From the NCBI RefSeq assembly GCF_000516985.1, contig NW_006917096.1, positions 3,643,606 to 3,707,605 on the forward strand: DNA of 64,000 bases. The letters are read 5' to 3'. Positions within the stretch are counted from its first letter, which is position 1. Every line of letters starts with the position of its first letter. Below the pieces are notes generated by a model. The model saw only the letters and a program-made list of their open reading frames with translations. It did not search any database and had not been told where the DNA came from. This DNA is from Pestalotiopsis fici W106-1 (taxonomy: Eukaryota; Ascomycota; Sordariomycetes; Amphisphaeriales; Sporocadaceae). The translations under genes and the position numbers were made by a program. Below, piece by piece: positions 32,654 through 44,100 of this stretch.

Positions 32654-34497
32654 CTAGCCAAACAGAAAGTCCAAGCCCCTGTCATAGAAGTTCCTTGAAG
32701 CTAATCAGTATGTGACTGCATGGTGTCCATTATGATCGAATTAGACTTACTTGGCAGGTCTGGGCACATAATTCCTTGTATACTCTTCGATCCCGGCGAG
32801 ATCCTGCTGGAGGTCGACTTCTTCTGGCGAGTAGAACTTGGTTTTGTGGATGAGCTTCCATCCTATGAAGAGGACAGGGAAGATAAACACCATCATGTAA
32901 CTTTCCATTATTAGTACCCTTGCTCGAACTCAGTTAATGGAATGATGTATAAATACCTGAAAAGAAAGGTGCTGACGTCCCAATTGCCTGGAAGAAAAAC
33001 AGTGTATCCTCCAAAAAAGGCCATGACAAACGTCGCACCGCAAGCATACCAAGCCGCATAAGGCTGAAATATACCCCGGTACGGCAGGGACTTTCGGTCA
33101 ATTCCCTGAGCCTTGAGCGCTCTGTAGAAACAGATATAGGTCGCTGCCATGACACAGTAGTTGATGACCTGCGAGGCAGTGATGAGGGAGACGAACCATC
33201 CTAGCACGGTTGCAGTGTTGGAACTGACTTGCAGGAACGAAAGTAATGCGATCAACAGCACAACTATGACACTGTAAACGGGAACACCGTTCTTGAGACA
33301 CTTGGTGAGGAACTTTGGTGCTTTGCCCTCAAGAGCTAGCCCGAATAGTGAACGAGAGGCGCAATAAACACTGCAGATCAAGTCAGCCAAAGAAATTAAA
33401 CCACAAAGCCAAACTTACTAGCTGTTACCGGCTGAAAAGGCTGCTGTCAAGACCATCGCGTTGACGATATGTGGTAGCACTGGTATGCCTAGGCGGTTCA
33501 TGGCAACAACGTAGGGCGAGGCTGCAGCGCCAGGTTCGCCATTTGTGTAGGCATCCTTCAAAGTCTGATCATTGTACGGGACCAAAATGCCAACACAAAG
33601 CGCACCAAGCATGAAAAATGAGGTCAAGCGGTAAAAGACTGCGTTGAAAGCACGCGGCATTACCTTTCGTGGGTTCTCAGCCTCACCAGCGGCCATGGAG
33701 ACGTAGTCAGGCCCAGCAATGGTGAACGCGGCAGCAATGAGACACTGAAGGAAGCCCATGAACCGGCCGGTATCGCCCGTATGGTAATACTCGGCAAATG
33801 CGCCTGGTTCATACCAGTATCGAAAACCAAACCGGTCATGGAGAGGATTGCCACCCAGCATGACAATAAAAGTGAATATAATGAGCCCAACGATGAGCAG
33901 CATTTTGCCCAAAGCCGCCCAGAACTCAGTTTCTCCATACCATTTGACAGCCAGGATGTTGATGAGCCCGTAGAGAAATATGATGATGGCGATGATACCT
34001 CCAACCGGCACCGCATCACTCCAGAAGTGAATAATCAGATTGCACGCGGTAACCTCAAATGGCACCAAGGCCGCCTCGAAGATGAAAAAGTTCCAACCAG
34101 CGGCAAATCCAATTGCTTCATCGACCCATCGACCAGCAAAGCGGATAAAGGGCGAGGAAATGGGGAGGTAAGTCACCATTTCAGCGGTGCTAATCGTCAC
34201 CGCCAAGATGACAGTGCACCATATCGCGAAGGCGAGGAAGAGGCTGCCAGGACCGCCCGCGATCAGACTTTTGCCAATCTGAACGTAGAGGGCTGTTCCA
34301 ATGGTGCCACCAATTCCAATGAGTTGAATATGTCGCGACTTGAGCTTCCGATGCGTGTGATCAATCTTTCCGGCTCGCAGCGATTCGTGGACGCTTGGCG
34401 GACGGTCCACGACCAATTTCTCAGGATCACTGCCACTTCTGCCTCCTGGCGGACCATGATCATGCGATTGAGCATAGTTGACACCCGTGGATGTCAT
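32654..34497 (-). CDS. amino-acid permease (YAT/AAT family)
   Basis: Four exons (34497-33419, 33370-32957, 32900-32751 and 32693-32654) give 560 aa with 12 hydrophobic helices; the last exon is only 40 nt and encodes a FYDRGLDFLFG tail. The protein has the family's first-helix signature IQLIGIGGTIGTALYVQIG, then PISSPFIRFAGRWVDEAIGFAAGWN, AGPDYVSMAAGEAENPRKVMPRAF, and NSYVYCASRSLFGLALEGKAPKF across the first intron. It imports amino acids at the plasma membrane by proton symport. A hydrophilic N-terminus with several Lys residues fits ubiquitin-dependent turnover. The gene ends 173 bp from the AA7 oxidase stop, tail-to-tail. Confidence 0.92.
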
Positions 34498-35608
34498 TTT
34501 TGCGTACTTGTTCTCCGTACGCGCGTCTGTGCGCTACAGCAGTCTTCATGTACAGATGACAGGCAAGATTTGTTCAGTGGAGGGACTTGAGCAGAAGGGA
34601 AAAGAACTCGACAACGAATTCCATGGGCGTGTCTGGTCAATGACGAAGGAACTTTTGTCTAGTCGTGCAACCAAGCCGTCCAGAGAGATCAGCAGGGTAG
34701 ACAAGAGGCTGAGATTCGCGGGTTACCGAGACTGATTACAGGTGCCAACCCCAAAGGATGTGTTGCCAAGTTGAGGCATCCCAGGGTCCGTATCGGTGAG
34801 TGGGGGAGACGGAATATACCTACGGATACAGGCTTTGCATTATCGTTAGCGTCATGTGGTGAGTGATATTCGCCCAAATCTTAGGAAGACAAAAATCACA
34901 ATGTCTGCGGATGTTTATTTCTCAATGGCGATTTTCGAAAAAAGACGCTGACATCGCAGTTGTTGCTATTGGTATGTTGTTGAGATGCATACACAGTATA
35001 TCCATCTAAATTGCATCGCTCGCTTTGTGGCACGCGCACGCAACGTTCATGGCAATTCGATTGAACCTGTCAATATGTCGTTACCCCACGAGTCGGATGG
35101 GGAATGGCCAGGGGCATACTGTACAGACTACAAGGTTCCCATCGCCTCGCTAAGCCGAACCCTGCTCCCCAATACCTAGGCGTACAGTAGGAACTTGAAA
35201 GGTATCCACTTCAATCGCTTCCAAGAAGCTGGGCGCTTGGCGGACTTGCGACAATCACTGGGCTGGCAGCAGTCCAGGCTCTTGGGAGCACCGCTGCGCC
35301 CAGAACCCACTGCCTCAAGCGATTCGCAAATGGCCAAAAAAANAAAAAAAAAAACCTAGTATCAGTTAAGCATACCGCCACCGTGGAACGAACGGCATGG
35401 ACGCCACCTCAAGGCTGATGCACATCTTCACCATGATAAGGAACTCAGATAACACAAATGTGTGATGCACTCGGTTCAGTCGGGTCTCGGAAGATCGGCA
35501 ACCTCGTTGGCCAGTTGTCATTGAACAAATATCTTACTTCCATGGTAATCGAGCTGTATAACGATCAGTCGGCGAGCGACAGGGTCCAGGCAATGAGTTC
35601 GGCCATGG
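34498..35608. other. intergenic; contains an ambiguous base
   Basis: 1.1 kb with the permease promoter and the PLD-like 3' region. Nothing coding seen. A poly-A run at 35338-35355 contains the window's only N (35343). Confidence 0.55.
35343..35343. other. ambiguous base (N) in a homopolymer
   Basis: The single undetermined base lies inside an A run, so the run length is uncertain. It marks a low-quality or polished assembly position. Confidence 0.95.
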
Positions 35609-37120
35609 CTATCCATTGTTTGGCCGCGCGTCGAATATCGTTCTGGTCCGACCAGCTAGGCCAGTAACGACAGTGTCGCTCACAGTCTTGGCAAAGTCGG
35701 CTGAGTGAAACAACATTCCAAGTTCTTGGCTGGTGAACCAACTTGCTCGATCCATATTGCCTGAACCTAGAACTGTATACTGGCTGTCAACGATGGTCAA
35801 TTTCAGATGTGAGTGCACTGGCTCCTCGGTTGCTTTGGTTCGCGCGTTCTCCGGGTTTGCGTGAAAGTAGGAAATCTTTAGAGGCCCGATTCTTTGACGT
35901 CCAGCTTCGAGATCAATCATGGGCTCGGCGCTCGAAGCACTCGTGATTGATCGAGGTTTCGCCCTGCTGTCTGAAAGTCTGTTATATTGGCGAACGAGAG
36001 ATCGAAGACAGAGGGCGGTCGTGGTGCCAGACGTGACAATCTGCTCTAGCAACATCATCCCCTTGCTCGTAACAATAGAAACCTGGACGCCGCGTTCGAG
36101 GGCGTCCAAAAGACTGTTCATTACAGCAGTGCTCGTCAAGTTTGGAGTTTGCATGTAGATAGATCTCTCCGCCATCCCAATCAATCGGAGTATAGCCGCG
36201 TTCAAGGGTGTGGATGGGGGTACTGGGTGGTCAAGCCAGGGCAAAGGCCGGAACCTCGGGTTTTGGTGATGCGAAGATGGCAAGAGCACAGTTGGAACAG
36301 CAGGGCCTTCGAATGATGCAAAGTGTCTGGCTGGGCTCTGTATGGTCCTCAACCCAAGAGTTGTTGCACCTCCGGCCTGAAGGGTCAGGATGCTGTGAAA
36401 GACATTGTCCCTTAAGCTGGAGTGCTGTAGGTCTAGTTCCTGCTCCCAGACATCGCGGTAGAATGTCATGAGTTTCTGCACTGCATCGCCCGTGAACTCT
36501 ACACATCCCTCAAGCCAAGATTCCCAACTGATGTTGCAACTCGGTAGCCAAGCTCTCTCTCGGTCGACGACCAGGAACTTGGGGTGCATAACGCTAAAGG
36601 GTAGGAAGAACAAGCTCTTGACCTGAAGGTCGATGCAACCGGCCTTCAGTAGATCGGGGCTTGGAAGCCCAAGGGTGCCTTCCCATGTCTCCGACGGATA
36701 GACGTAGCCATTTCTGGAGGTTGTGTGGAAGAGCTTCTGGAAGAGAGATCTCGAGGAGAAGCAGATGCGAATACGCAGCTGAGGCAGAGTACTTGCATCT
36801 GGCCCACCTCCCTGGACGAGTTGACGTCGTTGCTCAGCGAGCTGCTCAAGTGTTTCTTTTAATGCGGTGAGCGTTGCAGATGATGCCCAGAAACATGTGA
36901 CGAGAATGACTTCAAACCGTGCCTTCAAAATCGCAGGTAGAAGCGAGTTGGTGTAGATGGATGCTCCTGTCCCGAGTTCGAAGGACTGTGGGTTGGAACT
37001 GGTGATCAAGGACTCTACGCCGCTGTTGCCCTGGTATGCAGGAAGCTCATTGCGACGCTCTTCACTAGATTCATGTAGTGCTAGTTTCCATGGGTCGATC
37101 AGGGCACCCAGAGGCCCCAT
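35609..37120 (-). CDS. phospholipase D-superfamily protein with two HKD motifs
   Basis: The ATG at 37120 gives 503 aa in one exon; the frame is open 36 codons more but with no other ATG. Two HxKxxxxD motifs are intact: His179-Lys181-Asp186 (HPKFLVVD) and His438-Lys440-Asp445 (HLKLTIVD). Each is followed by the expected small-residue stretch (SCNISWES and GSGNMDRAS). This is the bilobed PLD fold used by phospholipases, cardiolipin/phosphatidylserine synthases and nucleases. No PX/PH domain, signal peptide or strong TM helix is present, so it resembles fungal cardiolipin-synthase-like PLD proteins of unknown substrate. A stretch near 65-80 (FEVILVTCFWAS) is the first conserved strand. Confidence 0.86.
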   Translation of the reverse strand: MGPLGALIDPWKLALHESSEERRNELPAYQGNSGVESLITSSNPQSFELGTGASIYTNSLLPAILKARFEVILVTCFWASSATLTALKETLEQLAEQRRQLVQGGGPDASTLPQLRIRICFSSRSLFQKLFHTTSRNGYVYPSETWEGTLGLPSPDLLKAGCIDLQVKSLFFLPFSVMHPKFLVVDRERAWLPSCNISWESWLEGCVEFTGDAVQKLMTFYRDVWEQELDLQHSSLRDNVFHSILTLQAGGATTLGLRTIQSPARHFASFEGPAVPTVLLPSSHHQNPRFRPLPWLDHPVPPSTPLNAAILRLIGMAERSIYMQTPNLTSTAVMNSLLDALERGVQVSIVTSKGMMLLEQIVTSGTTTALCLRSLVRQYNRLSDSRAKPRSITSASSAEPMIDLEAGRQRIGPLKISYFHANPENARTKATEEPVHSHLKLTIVDSQYTVLGSGNMDRASWFTSQELGMLFHSADFAKTVSDTVVTGLAGRTRTIFDARPNNG

Positions 37121-37634
37121 TGGTAACTGAAGATAATCGCAAGAAAGGCTCAGAGCAGGAAAATCCGTATGTAAAATGAATTGGCAAGACAGTTGTTGGT
37201 TGATTCTTTGCGTTGTGTCAGCACCCACTGTAGATCACCGGGTTCCGTCGCCTGGATTTCCATCGCTTTCTAATTTTGGCCGCCATGTGGTGGAAATTAG
37301 TGCAATGGCCCCACCGAGCAAGGTGTCCACAGCGCTTGTTAGAGTTCAATGTTCACTGGGTACTATGTGGCATGCTCTACCTAGTACACAATAATTTCGA
37401 ATGTCCTTCAATGTTGTCTTATCCGTAGAGTACCTAGGCACCTATCATTTATTACTTTATAGCAAGACGGCACGATCATTTTCTTACCCTTGTTGTTTCA
37501 TGTCTTCCTACGTAACACCAAGAAAGAGAGAAAATCAATGGTGTAGTAGGGTGTTGGTTGATGCAGAATATGCTAAGCTTTGTACCTCTGACCTCATGCC
37601 AATTCAAAAGCCATCGTCATTCCGTACATTTACA
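37121..37634. other. intergenic, no gene seen
   Basis: Half a kilobase between the PLD-like start and the 3' end of the next minus-strand gene. A plus-strand frame at 37401-37859 runs into the neighbouring gene antisense and is a shadow. Confidence 0.5.
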
Positions 37635-40460
37635 TCACAATCCAACATATGGCCCTTGACGCACCCAATCTACGCTGTCCAACCATTGCATGAACATGGA
37701 ATCGTCTTCATTGATGATCCAGTCTGGCGGGCCAAAGCCAAAGTCGCTAGGCATTGCCGAGGCCATGCCAGGCATATAAGCCACGCCGGAATTGCTGGCA
37801 GTTTCCACCTCCATCTGCCCATCACCCAGATGTGGCGCCAGCGGCGGCTGTTGCTGTAGCTGGTCTTGCGGCTGGTCATGATCGAGTGGGCCTTGACACG
37901 GCTGGGGAACTACAACAGGCTGATCCGCGGGCTTGGGTGCTAGGATCTTGTCGAGGACAAAGATGAGCATGCGCCGGCCATCTTGACTCATGTCGTACAT
38001 GCTATCGGACGGATCGACCACACCGAGCCTCGCTGCAAAGACGGAAAGGTCCTGTATTGTCTGGCTCCGCGGCAGCAGAGGCTCTTTGGGATACACAGGC
38101 AACTGTTCTTGCTTGAATAGTTCGGCAGCGATGATGATGGCCGCCCGCAAACCGTGCACGACGAGTATTGAGGTAATGTCTAGCTGAAATTTTGAGACCA
38201 TGTCTGGGCTGTGCCCAACCTCGAGGACCTCTTTGAAAATTGTTTGCGATATCTGGATCAGCTTCTCCGACGTGGCCACCTTTCTCCTAATCAGCAGACG
38301 CTGCAGCATCAGCTCGTTCCCTCGTGTGCCATGACGAATGACCGTCAAGTACAATTGCTCCAAGAGGTTCTGGGTAGGGTTGAACTTTTGATGTCGGGCC
38401 TCACGGATCCAGGCTGGAATGCGCTGCCAGTGTTCTTCCGATTTCCTCTCGATGTCAGAGGCTTTCCGAAGAAGCTCGTCATTAGTATAGTTGCGCAGTG
38501 CCAAGTCCAAGACATCTTCCCTCCTCTGAGCGAAGCCAAGCCAAACACGATACCACGTCCCGCGGTGAAGACGGCCAGTTCTGTTATACCCGTGCTCGTC
38601 CATCTGCGCGAGGAGGGATTCGATCTCTTCGTTGCTCTGCATGAGCTGGCTGTCGGTCAGATCGGACGGTGCGTCCAAATCCCAGTAGTGATACGAGGCA
38701 CGAGGAGGTCGTCCAAGAAATGTTGCGTTGCCAATCTCGGCGCAGTAGGCACTAGCCCGCGCTCGCTTCCGCATCTCTACCAGGAAGTGTGGTACACTCT
38801 CGTTGGCCTCGATCTTCTGATGCCACTTCAAGAAGACGACAGTTGAGACGATTTCGCCAGTTTGTCTGTAGCTGTCGTATGTATGGACGCCCCTGACTAG
38901 TGCCGAGCAGATGTGATCTTCCACCAATAGCCATGGCAGCAGGTCGTTGACTGCCGCGCATTTCTGAGTGAATGTCACGCAGGTATTAGACACATGTGTG
39001 GCCTGCTTAGCTAGTATAAGGCGGTCGACATTGTGCTTCTGGAATATAGCATGGGATGCTTCGCAATACCTTGCACAAATTCCTACAATGGCAGCAATAA
39101 TACCAATGACCTCCCAGCGGATATTCGGGCCTGTCGACAGATCTATCCACTCTGGCGCTGTCGTCGTACCGTTAAACACGAGTGGTGCCTGCGTATTGCG
39201 CCACAGTAGTTCCGAGAGTCGATACATGCTGTCGGTATCCTGCGACTCTAGCACGTCGCCATGGCAGAGCCATAGTTTCCTTAGCCAGCCCTTGACAATT
39301 CCTACGATGGAAATGTCATCGGCGCCCTCGCAGACTTCGAACCACTTGTCGATGAAATCATTCACGACCCATCGATTACTCAGCAACGTCAGGAGGCGGC
39401 AACCTTGAGTAACAGACTCGGCAGCAATTGGCAAGTCTGTCTGCTGAGTAGATGTTGAATCCGTAGGAAAGGTTCCATAAGTATCAAAATTCTCCCTGAA
39501 TATGGACCGGAAGCTGTTGTCTGCCGTATATGATGTGTCCTTCTTGATATATGGTTCGGCATCAAGACGAAAAGGCGGCGCCGAAGCCGCTCGTTGACTT
39601 TGAGCAGAAGAGTCCGTCTGGTAATGTGCGCTGGCGCTGGGAGCGAACGCATCGTTCCTGTTGGGCCGGGGGCCTTCAATGGACGAGGCGATGCTCTGTG
39701 GGTGACTATCATCCGCCGACCTCGACGGCGTTGGGAGCGACCGCTTCGGTGCCTGGCGAGATGCACGGTTCTGAAACTGGAGAATCAGCCAGGTTCCAGT
39801 GACGAGTTGGCTCGGACGTAGGCTGATTAGCTCCGTCTCATTCGGACCGCCCCCGTTGAATATGATCTTTGGGGGCGGGCCGAGCAAATTCGACATCATG
39901 GGCCGTTTGGTTCTCCGGCCAGCATAACCTTGAGATTATGAAAGACGGACGTTCACATTATATTGATTGATAAAGGAGCTCGAAACGGACAAAGAGATAG
40001 AGATACATCGTGAATGATGAAGAAACAGCAAAAAATTGAGTATGAGTAACTGAGTGACAACAAAAGTATATACTAACCGGTTGTGTTAGTGGGTTGGGGT
40101 GATATATGCATTGATCAACGCAGCGCCTCTTTATGCAACGTCCACAAGTTGGTACAGTATCTATATATCGGAACGGAATAGTCAGTGTCCATATATAAGT
40201 GAGGTTGTGGGGTTACAGTAGTAGTGTTGTATTGCGCCTATTATACTATTCTAGCAAAAGCAAACGTGGGATGGGTTCTGATTGTATGGAGAGGCGGAGC
40301 AAGAATTGGGTCACGACGTACGATCGCATCTGAGCTTCGACTTGCGGCATGGCTCGCACGACTGCAATTTTCCATTGCGTCGGTATTTCCCTACGTGGTG
40401 AGTCGGCACCGCGGTGGGCTCTGGGGCAGCCATAAGGTCTTGGACATTTTGGTATGCCAT
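37635..40460 (-). CDS. Zn2Cys6 transcription factor with fungal-specific middle domain
   Basis: Three exons (40460-40322, 40160-40074 and 39928-37635) give 839 aa. The zinc cluster is split over exons 1 and 2: CEPCRKSKLRCDH, then TVPTCGRCIKRRCVDQC, a normal C-x2-C-x6-C...C-x2-C-x6-C pattern. A Ser/Pro-rich linker leads to the fungal-specific regulatory domain, with sequence such as LLWRNTQAPLVF, PNIRWEVIGIIAAIVGICARYCE, and LPWLLVEDHICSALVRG. A Gln/Pro-rich stretch precedes the acidic, Trp-containing C-terminus (PDWIINEDDSMFMQWLDSVDW), which looks like an activation domain. Target genes are unknown. It is flanked by unrelated genes on the same strand. Confidence 0.87.
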
Positions 40461-41737
40461 GTCTGGCAGACAGCCAGGGCGCCGTATATGAGACACGCCG
40501 TGCCCAGGCTAGAGACTATGGTTCGGCGTTGAAAAGTCTTCGGAATTGGCAGTGAGTGTGTGTGTGATGATAGTCTCAGGCGCCAACTTGCCGAAGCGCA
40601 TTTCCGGTGTGTAGGCACCGGAGGCAATCCTTAAAACTCGGGACTTACGAATCAGCTATAGCGAGTGATCCGTGAGATGACAATAATGAATGATGGGAGT
40701 ATTGGGAAGGTTTTATGAACTCCGAAGGGAGAGGAATGGGCAGTTGTTCGACGCCCCCCATCTCCCATGTAGGGGACTTTTGACCGTGCCGCAACACGGC
40801 ATCGAGCCTGGAAAGTCTTCAGTGGCCTAGTCCAGATTTGGGTTGCAAGTCCTCGGTTGCAAGCGAACTCCGAATCGGGTCAAAAGCAGAACGGGCGTGT
40901 GGGTCGCTGAACTCCGATCGATTTTTGGTCGTCTGCGTACAGATTGCATGTTCGTACCAAGCAGATGTTATATGTTGCTGTCAGACACAAGAAGCATTCG
41001 TGGGTCATTCAACAAAGTACTGAAAAAGCCGTTGTATCGAGCTAGGCAGCGATATTTGACATGCGGGGAGTTGACGACTATGGTGCCACATCAAATTGCG
41101 TTGAAACTTGGGCGCGCTCTTCTCTCAATTTGCACGACTTTATTGGTGCATGACCACCTACCTAGGTCAGATCACACCACCGGATCGCATACAACTGCTC
41201 TAAATTCCCGAGAACCGCGTATCAGACGCGTAATAAGTAGAGTCTGCAAAGTCCCTCTTCAATTCGACAGGACCAATCTTGTATCTCCTATACTCTTACA
41301 CGCTAGCCGTTTTCCAAGGTAGTTTGCTGACAAATAAGATACCTCTTGGGTTATCTAGAAGGCAAGATTGACACGGGTAATATATTCGTCCGTCAACCAA
41401 TTGAGTCCATTGATAGCTAATACAGTCCAGCTTGCATGTGAACTACACACATACCAAACATTGTGCCAGTGTGCGACGTCTATACAATTCCTACTCGAGG
41501 ATGAAATGACTGAGCATTATCGCATTTCCATGCTAAAGCACCCTCCTGTGTACTACATAGTTATTGACCAAAGCTTTTCAAACACGAATTCGACCTGCAA
41601 GCATGTCACTACACCAATGACGAGTACATATACACGATGCATCGTCTGGCTGCGTCCCGGCAGGCTGATTGCCAGCATCATTCCCTTCAACCTTCATTTG
41701 CACAGACATACAAACAGTGCTCCACGCAGCCTGAATC
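40461..41737. other. intergenic, no gene seen
   Basis: 1.28 kb between the regulator's start and the DUF2293 gene's 3' end. Plus-strand frames of 130-159 codons lack ATG starts or protein features. Confidence 0.5.
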
Positions 41738-42682
41738 CTAATCATCCTCATCGCTACTAATCCATATACAGTTGTCCTCACTGGAGCCAACATACTCATC
41801 GCTCTCTTCGATTTCCGAACCATCGTCCCTCAATGATTGACCGATTTTGCCTTGTGACGGTGGAGACTCGACGGGTAATGCCGGTGTCTTTCTTTGCTGG
41901 CGTGTTCTCAACTTGTACATTCGCCTTTCCTTGGGCGAAGGTGGGTTTCTGCTGTTACTCTGCGTGCTCGTGGAGCGACTGCCCGACCGAAGATCCAGGG
42001 TAGGCTTTGTTGCCTTTTCCGCTCGTCTCATTCGCCTCATCGCGCGAAGCGACAGTTTAGCCTGAGGCTTGGTCTGATTCCCATCTGCGTTGTCTGTTTC
42101 GGCTTTCTGCGCCTTCTGGGCGGGTGAAGCTCTTCCGCGCCAAGTCGCCAGAATCTCCCCGACTTGCTTAAAAGTTTCAGTGCGAGCCTTCGTGCGGTTC
42201 ATGCCGTCTTTCAGTTTCTTGTCGTAGTCGGTGTGGCGGTGACGAATGGCCGCCGTGACAGCTAGGGTGGCTCTCCTCTCGATGTCGACTTTTGACGTTC
42301 TGCCTACCCGGCCGCTACCCTTCTGCATGGCCCGGGCCACGATGCTGGGGATCTCGCCGTCGGGCGCCGCCGGGAACAGCTTCTTAACTGTCTGGCGAAA
42401 CTTGAGCTCGAGGGCTTTGTCGCGCTTCCGAACAGCAGCCTCGCGGTCCTTTCGGGTTGCTGCCTCAGAGTCCCATACGGTATCGCGGACAGGCCTCGGG
42501 ACCCGGATGCCCAGGGCGCGTTTGTTCTTATCCACCACGGCGTAGACAATCCGTCCTTCGGCCTGTGTTTGTTTCCGGCAATTGGCTGTCATGTAAACAT
42601 TGCCTTTCGATACGAAGACGTAACCATCTGGCATCGGCGCGGACATCCGCACCACCGGTTCGTGATTACTTTTCTTCGGCAT
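41738..42682 (-). CDS. DUF2293 domain protein with acidic SIM-like tail
   Basis: The protein is 314 aa in one exon. The central conserved block is KKLFPAAPDGEIPSIVARAM followed by KGSGRVGRTSKVD, AIRHRHTDYDKKLKDGM and KVGEILATWRG-like sequence. This is the DUF2293 signature found widely in fungi. The N-terminal 80 residues include a compact region with PDGYVFVSKGNVYMT. The C-terminal half is basic and disordered, and the last ten residues CIWISSDEDD match a SUMO-interacting motif (hydrophobic core then acidic). Predicted nuclear or chromatin association is an inference from charge and the SIM-like tail. The molecular function of the domain is unknown. Confidence 0.82.
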   Translation of the reverse strand: MPKKSNHEPVVRMSAPMPDGYVFVSKGNVYMTANCRKQTQAEGRIVYAVVDKNKRALGIRVPRPVRDTVWDSEAATRKDREAAVRKRDKALELKFRQTVKKLFPAAPDGEIPSIVARAMQKGSGRVGRTSKVDIERRATLAVTAAIRHRHTDYDKKLKDGMNRTKARTETFKQVGEILATWRGRASPAQKAQKAETDNADGNQTKPQAKLSLRAMRRMRRAEKATKPTLDLRSGSRSTSTQSNSRNPPSPKERRMYKLRTRQQRKTPALPVESPPSQGKIGQSLRDDGSEIEESDEYVGSSEDNCIWISSDEDD

Positions 42683-43470
42683 ACTGACGGGGGCAGTGAG
42701 AATGAGTTTGAAAGATGGCCATTACAAGAAAAAACTCCCATGGAAACTTCGCATGTTTCGACCGCTGAGAGTCAATGCACAGGCCGATATATGCATGAAT
42801 GTTTGGTATGCAAAGCGTGTAATTTTTGAGGCTTTGTGAGATGGAGATATTTATGTGTCTCACTGAAATTGGTTGATTTTCTTGAAGGCATTGTTCAGGC
42901 AGCGACGTAAAAATCGTTTCAAAACAAAGCTGCCTCGTTCGTTGAAACAATCGTCATGGCTCTATATGTGAAGAACCTCGAATTGAGGAAACAATCCATA
43001 GTTGAATTAACAAAGTGAACGACAATGAGGACTTGAGCCCGGGACAATGATGAGTGTCATGTGTGGCTGGCAAGCTGGTCATGGCAGAAGTTGCAGCACA
43101 GTGGAGCCCGGAATGCATCCCCGCTATAGCACAGGGGGCGCACAACGGCCAAGTGCAATCACCGAACCTCTGTTTCGTCCTTTCGGACCATACCCACGAT
43201 CAGAAAATGTTTTCAATATGCAAACAACCATGTCAATGTACAACTCGGGTCACATTCTTAAATGTAAAAACCAGTAGAACATGGGTACACATGTGACGAG
43301 ATATAATTTAACATGATTTATTATGTTTAAGCTGGCAGGATCGCCTATACCATGCCTATACTACACGATCCTGTCTTTCTTGGGTATCATAGGTTTGTGT
43401 TCATGCATGCCAATCGTAAATAACCATTTCCTTGTCGCAAAACTATCCCGGGCTGCTCATGTGATAACAT
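42683..43470. other. intergenic, no gene seen
   Basis: 788 bp with no supported gene; short frames on both strands lack protein character. Confidence 0.5.
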
Positions 43471-44100
43471 TTACTTGAGCTCGTTCTTGGCATCAGCCTG
43501 CTTGAGGATGTCGTGCTCAGCACCGCGCTGGCTAGTCTTGCCGGTGTCGTGCTGGTTCTGATATTCCTTCTGAGCAGCCGTGTTGCCAGTCAGACCGGAA
43601 ACGGCGGCGCCGACGGTGCCAGTGATACGGTCACCGGCGCCTTTGGTGTAGTCGCTGACCTGACCCTTGGCCTCCTGCTGTTGACCGTCGAGGTTCTGCT
43701 CGCGACCGGCTTGCTTCAGGCCCTGCAAACAACATGTTAGAATCATTCAAAAGTCCCAGTGACAGGAGGGGTTCATGACCAAGTGGTCATTTGGGGATCT
43801 GCTTACCTCTGAGCCAATGAGTCCTCCCACGGTTTCCTTGGCGGAACCGACAGTCTGGTTCCAGCTACCGGCAGCTCGGTCGGGGTCGTCCTTGGACACG
43901 CCTGCGGCAGAGGCAGTGAAGCCAGGGCCCTTCAAGGTGGCGTGAGAGGCATCGTGCTCAACATCGGCTTTGTCCTGCTTGGCTTGGCCGGCAGTCTGGT
44001 CGCTGGTGTTGCCAGTCAAGCTACCAAGGGCGCTCTGGACAGCGCCAGTGGCCGAGTCGACGTAGGACTTGAGGGTGGAAGTGTTGTCGTTGGAGGACAT
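43471..44100 (-). CDS. CsbD-like stress protein
   Basis: Two exons (44100-43807 and 43722-43471) give 181 aa. The protein is hydrophilic, almost without aromatic residues, and rich in Gly, Ala, Gln, Asp and Lys. Two related segments repeat: SALGSLTGNTSDQTAGQAKQDKAD near the start and AVSGLTGNTAAQKEYQNQHD near the end. The central GSWNQTVGSAKETVGGLIGSEGLKQAGREQNLDGQQQEAKGQ is the CsbD-like core found in bacterial and fungal stress proteins. Such proteins are usually induced by heat, osmotic or starvation stress; the mechanism is unknown. Two AGGGG elements lie 400-470 bp upstream. The normal intron sits inside the core and keeps phase 0. Confidence 0.85.

Noticed and set aside
40843..41322. 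159-codon plus-strand frame
   Set aside because: Begins without ATG and reads as random basic sequence; no splice partner.
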